From the NCBI GenBank assembly GCA_943326025.2, contig CALPRR020000092.1, forward strand, positions 1 through 9,078: a DNA stretch of 9,078 nt, read 5' to 3'. This DNA is from Candidatus Kuenenia stuttgartensis. Lineage in GTDB: Bacteria; Bacteroidota; Bacteroidia; Flavobacteriales_D; Crocinitomicaceae. Of this stretch, positions 1 to 6,087 are shown piece after piece (within the stretch, counting starts at the first letter, position 1; the number at the start of each line of letters is the position of its first letter). The notes below the pieces were generated by a model. That model did not search any database, had not been told where the DNA came from, and worked only from the letters and a program-made list of their open reading frames with translations. A program made the position numbers and the translations under genes.

Positions 1-557
1 GCAGTACCTTCAGATCCTATAGTATTTACTACCCAGACATTTAAATATCTTGATCTATCCCATTGATTTTCTTTTGAATAATCATCCCCACCATTAGTGT
101 TATGTGTATAGATATGGTCTATTCCATTAGTACAATTTCCCCAAGGGTCTTTAGTTGCTAATCTGAATTCAATATGAGCGTCAGCTTTTATAGTATCAAA
201 TGCTGGGATAATTGCAGTTGTGTCAGAATTTAAAAGTCTAAAATCTCTATTTAATACTGCAATTTGATCAATTACTTGAGCATCTGAAATGTTTTCAGCT
301 CCATTTTCATGTAAAATATGAAATACAATAGGAATGATGTAGAGTGTAGTATCAACTGTACCTGATTTTTGATTCAACCTTTGTCTTGTTAAATCATTTT
401 CACGAGCTATCTTTTCTTCAAGATCAGGGTGTTGTTTATATAATTCTTTTAATTGGTGATTTAAACCACAACTAAAATGCTTGTCTTCTTGAGCATATGT
501 ATGCATCGAAAGAATTGACAACGAGGATACTAGTAAGCAAGTAAAAATTTTATTCAT
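1..557 (-). CDS. Exported M43-like zinc metalloprotease, N-terminal part only
   Basis: This is the first 185 codons of a gene that continues past the left edge. The ATG at 557-555 gives a good lipid-independent signal peptide: MNKIF, a hydrophobic core, then a likely cut after TYA at residue 22. The mature part resembles the propeptide and early catalytic domain of M43 proteases (pappalysin/cytophagalysin type) common in Bacteroidota. Recognisable stretches are IPIVFHILHENG (residues 75-86), a following segment with DQIAVLNRDFR (97-107), FRLATKDPWGNCTNGI (131-146) and WDRSRYLNVWVV (166-177). In this family those blocks precede the HExxHxxGxxH zinc site, which would lie beyond position 1, so catalysis cannot be verified. 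Such enzymes are secreted and often carry a C-terminal type IX secretion signal, also out of view. The gene lies 141 nt after a lipid synthase gene on the same strand, but probably has its own promoter. Family assignment is from remembered sequence patterns. Confidence 0.85.
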   Translation of the reverse strand, partial: MNKIFTCLLVSSLSILSMHTYAQEDKHFSCGLNHQLKELYKQHPDLEEKIARENDLTRQRLNQKSGTVDTTLYIIPIVFHILHENGAENISDAQVIDQIAVLNRDFRLLNSDTTAIIPAFDTIKADAHIEFRLATKDPWGNCTNGIDHIYTHNTNGGDDYSKENQWDRSRYLNVWVVNTIGSEGT

Positions 558-593
558 ATCGTGTAATTATCTATAAAAACATTTTCAATTTTC

Positions 594-625
594 CAAAGTT
601 ATAAAAAAATCTTATTACAAAGCAA
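594..625 (-). promoter_or_regulatory. Candidate Bacteroidota-type promoter for the M43-like gene
   Basis: Read on the minus strand, TAACTTTG (601-594) matches the Bacteroidota -7 element TAnnTTTG exactly. A TTG at 625-623 lies 21 nt upstream, within the accepted 17-23 nt spacing of the -33 element; a second, TTTG at 621-618, is 16 nt away. Transcription would begin near 587-590, leaving a leader of about 30 nt before the ATG at 557. This suggests the protease gene is transcribed independently of the upstream lipid synthase gene. The match is by eye; no transcript data are available. Confidence 0.5.
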
Positions 626-698
626 TTTGTTAAAATCTATTGATTTAAGTGTTGATTATTTTAATTTAAATGTAATATTATTCTAATTAAATTTTAAT

Positions 699-1439
699 CT
701 ATATTTTATTTTTATTTAAATTTTTTAGATCTAGTACAAAATCGATATTGTTTTCAATATGATTACCTAAAACAATTACATTAACACCTGAATTTTTATA
801 TTCATTTATTGTTTCAATTTTTTTGATACCTCCTCCAACTATAATTGGCACATTTAATTTTTGGATATTTTTTATCATCTCAATTGGAATTGTTTTTTTT
901 GCTCCACTTCCTGCATCAAAATATATGATTTGTTTGCCTTGTAATACTCCTGCGATTGCAGTTTTTGTTGCAATGTTCGTTTGATCTCTTGGTATTGGGG
1001 TTGTTTGGCTTACATATGCAACACTTGATTTGTTGCCACCATCTATTAAAATATAACCTGTTGGCATAATTTCTATGTCCATTTCAAAAAGTTCATTAGC
1101 AGAATTCACATGTTGTCCGATCAAATATTCAGGATTTCTTCCTGAAATTAGACTTAAATAAAGTATGGCATCAGCTTTTTCAGATATTTGATATGCTGAA
1201 CCTGGAAAAATAATTAGTGGAATGTTTGTGTTATTCTTCAAAATCGATATTACTTTTTCAAAATCATATTTTGTAACTGTACTTCCTCCAATAAAAAAAT
1301 AGTCAATTTCTGCAATTTCTGCATTTCGAATTAATCTTATAAGAGTATCTTCTTTATTCGATTTTTCAGGATCGATTAAAATTGCAATTTGCCCTTTTTG
1401 AGAACTGAACTTTTTTAATATTTTATTTTGACTTTTCAC
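699..1439 (-). CDS. Geranylgeranylglyceryl phosphate synthase family protein (group II GGGPS/PcrB-like)
   Basis: A 246-residue single-domain TIM-barrel prenyltransferase. The family joins a polyprenyl diphosphate to sn-glycerol-1-phosphate, forming the first ether bond of archaeal-type lipids; Bacteroidota enzymes are cytosolic, membrane-associating and belong to group II. Visible signatures are AILIDPEK (19-26, Asp23 the expected Mg-binding residue), FIGGSTV (49-55), IIFPGS (76-81), SLISGRNPEYLIGQH (96-110), YFDAGSGA (173-180) and VGGGIK (201-206); the Gly-rich ones form the phosphate-binding loops. Length is normal for group II. The start is GTG at 1439-1437: the only other in-frame start-like codon before an upstream stop (TAA at 1454-1452) is ATT at 1451, and the next ATG falls well inside the conserved core. 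The start lies inside the end of the phosphopantetheinyl transferase gene (17-nt overlap), so the two are almost certainly co-transcribed and translationally coupled. Prenyl chain length and the physiological product are not readable here. Confidence 0.93.
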   Translation of the reverse strand: MKSQNKILKKFSSQKGQIAILIDPEKSNKEDTLIRLIRNAEIAEIDYFFIGGSTVTKYDFEKVISILKNNTNIPLIIFPGSAYQISEKADAILYLSLISGRNPEYLIGQHVNSANELFEMDIEIMPTGYILIDGGNKSSVAYVSQTTPIPRDQTNIATKTAIAGVLQGKQIIYFDAGSGAKKTIPIEMIKNIQKLNVPIIVGGGIKKIETINEYKNSGVNVIVLGNHIENNIDFVLDLKNLNKNKI

Positions 1440-2052
1440 AAGTACTAGAATTTATTGAAATAATTAATTCATTGCTTTCAAATATACTTATTTCAGTTGT
1501 TAATTTATGATCTAAATTTATAATATTACCAATCCAAATGTCATCAGTTTTTTTTGATAATTGTAATTGAGTTTTGAAATCAATTTTATTTCTGCCTGCA
1601 AGTTTATAAAGAGTTTCTTTTGCAGACCAAATTTTTGTTACTTCTAATTTTGAATCGCAATCGAATAGTTCTTTTTCATCTTCAGAAATGAATTTATGTT
1701 GGATTTTATCAATATTAGGTCTTTCATATTCTAAATCAAATCCAACTTCATAATCTTCATTTAATGCAATCCCAACACAATTCTTTGTGTGACTAATTGA
1801 AATATACCCTTCGTTTTTTATGAATGGAGCACCGTGAGGTTTGTAATGAATGTGTTGGTAACCAAAAATTTCATGCCTTAAAACACGTGTCGCAACAAAT
1901 TCTTGTTTTCGACTTTCGTTTTTAATTTCAAAGTACCTTTCTTTTTCAATAGTAGTTAATTGATTAATAAATTCATTGGTTTCAAAATTTTCGAACCACA
2001 TTAAATAAATAGTCGCATCATTGATTCGAATATTTCTCCTTTTGAACACCAT
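1423..2052 (-). CDS. 4'-phosphopantetheinyl transferase superfamily protein (Sfp-like)
   Basis: A 209-residue protein expected to transfer the 4'-phosphopantetheine arm of coenzyme A to a serine of an acyl- or peptidyl-carrier protein. The superfamily motifs appear in order: KPHGAPFI (71-78, the substrate-side GKP-like motif), SISHT (85-89), GFDLEYERP (104-112, with Asp106 and Glu108 as metal ligands) and WSAKETLYK (142-150, with catalytic Lys145 and Glu146). The length suits an Sfp/Gsp-type monomer with a pseudo-twofold fold rather than the short AcpS type. No carrier protein or synthase gene is in view, so its target is unknown. It is first in a two-gene operon with the lipid synthase, a pairing I recall from other Flavobacteria. 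The ATG at 2052-2050 is chosen because the downstream alternative, Met18, would remove the first strand. An 11-bp inverted repeat abuts this start. Confidence 0.87.
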   Translation of the reverse strand: MVFKRRNIRINDATIYLMWFENFETNEFINQLTTIEKERYFEIKNESRKQEFVATRVLRHEIFGYQHIHYKPHGAPFIKNEGYISISHTKNCVGIALNEDYEVGFDLEYERPNIDKIQHKFISEDEKELFDCDSKLEVTKIWSAKETLYKLAGRNKIDFKTQLQLSKKTDDIWIGNIINLDHKLTTEISIFESNELIISINSSTCEKSK

Positions 2053-2054
2053 AT

Positions 2055-2086
2055 TTTTATTTAATCTTTTTACAAATTAAATAAAA
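2055..2086. repeat. Perfect 11-bp inverted repeat abutting the phosphopantetheinyl transferase start
   Basis: Arms TTTTATTTAAT (2055-2065) and ATTAAATAAAA (2076-2086) are exact reverse complements around a 10-nt spacer. The inner edge lies two bases from the ATG of the minus-strand gene, so in that transcript the right half of the hairpin covers the ribosome-binding region. All pairs are A-T, so RNA pairing would be weak. It could be an operator, a temperature-sensitive leader hairpin, or chance in A+T-rich DNA. Confidence 0.4.
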
Positions 2087-2132
2087 TTTTCTACATTATT
2101 TAGACTTGTATAAAAACTTAAAATTTGTGATG

Positions 2133-2160
2133 AAAATGAAATCTATAATTATTTCATTTT
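2133..2160. repeat. Perfect 10-bp inverted repeat in the divergent intergenic region
   Basis: Arms AAAATGAAAT (2133-2142) and ATTTCATTTT (2151-2160) are exact reverse complements around an 8-nt loop. On the plus strand a T-rich run follows directly, giving the look of an intrinsic terminator, but nine of the ten pairs are A-T, and no plus-strand gene ends upstream. Its place just before a TAnnTTTG-like element (2164-2171) fits an operator or leader attenuator for the receptor operon better. Function is inferred only from position and symmetry. Confidence 0.45.
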
Positions 2161-2163
2161 TTC

Positions 2164-2171
2164 TATTTTTG
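2164..2171 (+). promoter_or_regulatory. Possible -7 promoter element for the TonB-dependent receptor operon
   Basis: TATTTTTG matches TAnnTTTG exactly and points toward the receptor gene. It would give a leader of roughly 110 nt. No TTG lies at the expected -33 spacing; that interval holds the 2133-2160 inverted repeat instead, so the promoter would be weak or activator-dependent. Such a short A+T-rich match can arise by chance. A TATAAT string at 2261-2266 is not the Bacteroidota consensus and is not preferred. Confidence 0.25.
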
Positions 2172-2289
2172 TTAATGAAAGTTAAAAAGATTTTAAATTT
2201 ATTTAAAAGATGTAGTGCGATATGAATTTGATTTTATCTATCTTTACGACCTTTCACGCTTATAATAGTTTAAAAAATAAACTGTACTT

Positions 2290-5200
2290 ATGAAACAAAA
2301 ACTTACGTTATTGATGTTAAGTCTCTTTATGACAGTAGCTTATAGTTTCTCCCAAGGTGGTCTTGGAACTATAAAAGGAACTGTAAAAGATGAGACTTCT
2401 AAAGAACCAATTCCGTTTTGTAGAATTTCGATTATTCAAAATGGAACCATCAAAGGGAATGCTGAAACCGATTTTGATGGTAAATTTCAAATTAATTCAT
2501 TAGAGCCAGGAACATATGATGTTGAGGTTAGAAATGAATCTGAAGGTTATCAAGCCTCTTCACTTACTGGTGTTAGAGTATCAGCAAATCAGATTACTTT
2601 CTTAGACAACATGGCTTTAGGGAAACCTAAAGTTGGTGAAATTGAAGAAGTTAAAATTGTTGCATATAAAGTGCCTTTAATTAATAAAGATGGTGGTGCT
2701 TCAGGTGCAACTATTACAAGGGAAGACATCTCTAGAATGCCTATTCGTTCTGCAACAGCAGTTGCTGGTATGGTTGGAGGTGTAAATGTAAGTGAGACTG
2801 GAGACATGAGTGTTCGTGGTTCTAGATCAGATGCTTCTTACATTTACATTGATGGTATTAAGGTTCGTGGTTCTTCAAATTTACCTAAATCTGCAATTGA
2901 AGAGGTTTCTGTTATTACGGGTGGTGTTCCTGCCAATTATGGGGATGTTACTGGTGGTATTGTTTCTGTAACAACAAGAGGACCTTCTTCAAAATTCTTT
3001 GGAAGTGCTGAGGTTGTTTCTTCAGGTTTATATTTCAAAGGAAAGGATGCTAATGGTTATGATGGTAAATCAATAGGTTTAGATAAATTTGGTTATAATT
3101 TATTTGAAGGTATGTTATCAGGACCTTTGTTGATGAAGAAAGATTCAACAGGTAAGAAAACTAAACCATTATTAGGGTTTTTATTATCTGCAAACTATAC
3201 TGATCAATTAGATTCTCGTCCAGTTTTTGGTGGATTATATAGAATTAAGAAAGATGTAAGAGAGCAAATTTTAGCCAATCCATTACGTCCGAACGCATCT
3301 GGTACAGGGACATATTATAATGTTAATTTCTTGAAATTGTCAGATTTTGAACAAACTCCATACAGAATGAATGTAAGGACTAGTACTTTGTCAGGTCAAG
3401 CAAAATTTGATGTTAAAACAGGACCAAATGTTAATATTTCTTTTGGTGGTTCTATGAACTACAATAGAGGTACTTCAGGTTCAGGAGGATTCATGAATAC
3501 AAATAATTTGATGAATTTTAATAACTATGGTAGGACTCAGTCATTTGATTGGAGAGTTTTTGGTCGTATAACACAACGTTTCTCAAATGATAAAGAAGGA
3601 AGTAGCAGTAAAATTAAAAATGCTTTCTATACATTAATGGTTGATTATTCTCAAACTAACAATAGCTCTTATGATGAGAATTTCAAATACAATTTATTTG
3701 GATATGGACATGTTGGCCAATTTGATATTACTGCAAGACCAAGTTATGCTTGGGATGCAAAAAAACTGGCATATGTACAAAATGGTAGAGAAGAAGTTAG
3801 AGTAGATTTTACTCCTTCAACAACAAATAAAGATTTATCTTCTATTACTTCTCAATATTATTCAATCTATCAAAACAATCCTTTTGGTTTTTATCAAAAC
3901 TTAACTCAAATTAATGCTGGAAATGCTTTAAGAAATGGTGATACACCACAAGATGTTTATGGAATTTGGAATAATATGGGGACACCATATAATGGGTTCT
4001 ATAAACAACAACAAAATCAGTTCCGTTTAACAGGTTCAGGTTCAGTTAATATTGGTGATCATTCTATTACTTTAGGTTTTGAGTTTGAACAGCGTGCGGA
4101 TAGATTATGGGGTAATGGAGATAAAGGTCCAATTGATTTATGGTCTACTGCTCGTTTAATGCAAAATTCTCACATTAAAGAGTTAGATAAAAACAATGCG
4201 ACTATTGTTGAAAATGGTAATTTAAAATACATTAATTATGCACAATTAAATTCAGGATATGCCTCAACTCATGATGGTGTTTTTGGAGGTGCGTTAAATG
4301 GTGATAACCAATCTTTCTTTGATTATAATGTTCGTAAAAAGTTAGGATTAAATCCAGGAGGAAATGATTTCATCAATATTGACGCGATGGATCCTTCACA
4401 ATTGTCTGTAGATATGTTTTCAGCTGATGAACTTTTGAATTCTGGTAATTCTTATGTTTCATATTATGGTTATGATTATACTGGTAAAAAAGTGAGAGGT
4501 GCTACTAACATTAAAGACTATTTTACTGCTTTTGATGAAAATGGAAACTATAAAAGAAATGTAGGAGCTTTCCAACCGACTTATATGTCAGGATATGTGA
4601 TGGATAAATTTGCCTTTAATGATTTAATTTTCAACGTTGGTTTACGTGTTGATGTTTTTGATGCTAATCAATCTGTATTAAAAGATCCTTATTTACTTTA
4701 TGAAGCGAAAGATGTTAAGACAGTAAAAGAAGAATTATTAAATGATCCTTCAAAAACATGGATTAATAACGTTCCAACTTCTATGGGAGATGATTATATT
4801 GTTTATGTAAATGATATCAATAACCCAACTTCAATTACAGGATATAGAAGTGGAAATACATGGTACGATGCAGGAGGTAACGAAGTTACTGATTCTAAAT
4901 TAGTAAGAGGAGCAAATGGTATTCAACCATATTTAACTGATGAGTCAAAATCTCTAAATGCTAAAAATCAGTTAAATGGATCTGCTTTTGAAGATTATAA
5001 AGCAAAAGTATATTTAATGCCACGTATTGCTTTCTCTTTCCCTATCTCTGATGAGGCATCATTCTTCGCGCATTATGATATCTTGACTCAAAGACCGATG
5101 TCTAATTTTAGAATGGATCCATATTCTTACCAATTCATTAATCAAAGAACTGGAGCAATAATTAATAATCCAAACTTAAAAGCATCTCAAACAATTGATT

Positions 5201-6069
5201 ATGAAATAGGTTTCCAACAAGTGTTATCAAAATCCTCTTCTTTGAAAGTTTCTGCTTTTTACAGAGAGCAAAGAAATAACATTCAAATGGTAAACGTTTT
5301 TGATGCTTATCCTGCAACTTATAAGACTTATGGAAATAGAGATTTCGGAACAGTTAAAGGTTTAACTGTTGCATATGATTTAAGAAGAACAGGTAATATT
5401 CGTATGACATTAGCTTATACTCTACAATTTGCTGATGGTACTGGATCTGATAATACTTCTGCTAGTGGTTTAATTCAAGCAGGTTTACCTAATTTAAGAG
5501 CAATATTCCCTTATAACTTTGATCAAAGACATGCATTTGCGTTAAACTTTGATTACAGATATGGTGAAGGAAAAGATTACAACGGACCAGTTATTAAAGG
5601 GATTAATATTCTTGAAAATACAGGTTTAAACTTAGTATCTAATATTTACTCTGGTTCACCATATTCAACGCAAGTTGCAATTACAAATGAAGGTTCAATG
5701 AGTCCTCAAGCGGCTTCATTAGAAGGTACTACAAATGGATCTCGTCTTCCTTGGCAATATCGTTTAGATCTTCAATTAGATAAAACGATTAACTTAACAT
5801 TTGGAAAAGATGATAAAAAGAAACAAACTTTCTTAAATGTTTATGTACGTGTTACAAATTTATTAAGTCAGAAAAACTTCTTAAGTGTATATAGAGCTAC
5901 AGGAAACTGGAATGATGATGGTTATTTAGCAGCAGCTGAAAGTCAGTCTTCAATTCAAAGTCAATTGGATGAGCAATCTTTTAGAGATTATTATACAATG
6001 AAAATTCAAGATCCTTATAATATTAGTTCTCCTAGAACAATTCGTTTAGGGGTTAAATTTGATTTTTAA
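2290..6069 (+). CDS. TonB-dependent receptor with N-terminal carboxypeptidase-regulatory-like domain
   Basis: A 1259-residue outer-membrane protein. Residues 1-21 are a signal peptide (MKQK, then LTLLMLSLFMTVAYSFS); the first ATG is needed to keep it. Residues 27-110 are a carboxypeptidase-regulatory-like beta-sandwich (GTIKGTVKD, TDFDGKFQINSLEPGTY). A linker with IEEVKIVAYKVPLINKD (118-134) may include the TonB-contact region. The plug spans about 139-231, with MSVRGSRSDASYIYIDGIKV (173-192) and GGVPANYGDVTGGIVSVTTR (211-230). The rest is a 22-strand-type barrel ending in RTIRLGVKFDF, with the terminal Phe typical of outer-membrane barrels. Between two barrel segments, about residues 805-910 form a long probable surface loop including YIVYVNDINNPTSITGY (836-852). 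The family uses proton-motive force via TonB/ExbBD for import or surface signalling; the substrate is unknown. It is first in an operon with a large exported protein 18 nt downstream, and no SusD-like gene is visible. An Oar-like adhesion role is an alternative. Confidence 0.95.
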   Translation: MKQKLTLLMLSLFMTVAYSFSQGGLGTIKGTVKDETSKEPIPFCRISIIQNGTIKGNAETDFDGKFQINSLEPGTYDVEVRNESEGYQASSLTGVRVSANQITFLDNMALGKPKVGEIEEVKIVAYKVPLINKDGGASGATITREDISRMPIRSATAVAGMVGGVNVSETGDMSVRGSRSDASYIYIDGIKVRGSSNLPKSAIEEVSVITGGVPANYGDVTGGIVSVTTRGPSSKFFGSAEVVSSGLYFKGKDANGYDGKSIGLDKFGYNLFEGMLSGPLLMKKDSTGKKTKPLLGFLLSANYTDQLDSRPVFGGLYRIKKDVREQILANPLRPNASGTGTYYNVNFLKLSDFEQTPYRMNVRTSTLSGQAKFDVKTGPNVNISFGGSMNYNRGTSGSGGFMNTNNLMNFNNYGRTQSFDWRVFGRITQRFSNDKEGSSSKIKNAFYTLMVDYSQTNNSSYDENFKYNLFGYGHVGQFDITARPSYAWDAKKLAYVQNGREEVRVDFTPSTTNKDLSSITSQYYSIYQNNPFGFYQNLTQINAGNALRNGDTPQDVYGIWNNMGTPYNGFYKQQQNQFRLTGSGSVNIGDHSITLGFEFEQRADRLWGNGDKGPIDLWSTARLMQNSHIKELDKNNATIVENGNLKYINYAQLNSGYASTHDGVFGGALNGDNQSFFDYNVRKKLGLNPGGNDFINIDAMDPSQLSVDMFSADELLNSGNSYVSYYGYDYTGKKVRGATNIKDYFTAFDENGNYKRNVGAFQPTYMSGYVMDKFAFNDLIFNVGLRVDVFDANQSVLKDPYLLYEAKDVKTVKEELLNDPSKTWINNVPTSMGDDYIVYVNDINNPTSITGYRSGNTWYDAGGNEVTDSKLVRGANGIQPYLTDESKSLNAKNQLNGSAFEDYKAKVYLMPRIAFSFPISDEASFFAHYDILTQRPMSNFRMDPYSYQFINQRTGAIINNPNLKASQTIDYEIGFQQVLSKSSSLKVSAFYREQRNNIQMVNVFDAYPATYKTYGNRDFGTVKGLTVAYDLRRTGNIRMTLAYTLQFADGTGSDNTSASGLIQAGLPNLRAIFPYNFDQRHAFALNFDYRYGEGKDYNGPVIKGINILENTGLNLVSNIYSGSPYSTQVAITNEGSMSPQAASLEGTTNGSRLPWQYRLDLQLDKTINLTFGKDDKKKQTFLNVYVRVTNLLSQKNFLSVYRATGNWNDDGYLAAAESQSSIQSQLDEQSFRDYYTMKIQDPYNISSPRTIRLGVKFDF

Positions 6070-6087
6070 TTCTTTATAACTTAGATT

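Noticed and set aside
658..698. Hairpin after the lipid synthase stop codon
   Set aside because: Short A-T arms TTTAATT (660-666) and AATTAAA (685-691) are separated by an 18-nt loop with no T run on the transcribed side; too weak to call a terminator.
2020..2052. AGGAG string just inside the transferase gene as a ribosome-binding site for a later start
   Set aside because: The only in-frame start-like codon at suitable distance is ATT, and Bacteroidota rarely rely on Shine-Dalgarno pairing. The ATG at 2052 is kept.
2133..2175. Intrinsic terminator (hairpin plus T-rich tail)
   Set aside because: The stem has only one G-C pair, the T run is interrupted, and no plus-strand gene ends upstream, so a plain terminator is unlikely. 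It is listed as an inverted repeat instead.
2589..2807. 72-codon open frame on the minus strand
   Set aside because: It lies wholly inside the receptor gene, antisense to its plug-encoding region, and its translation shows no recognisable domain or start context. The open frame is a by-product of the receptor's codons.
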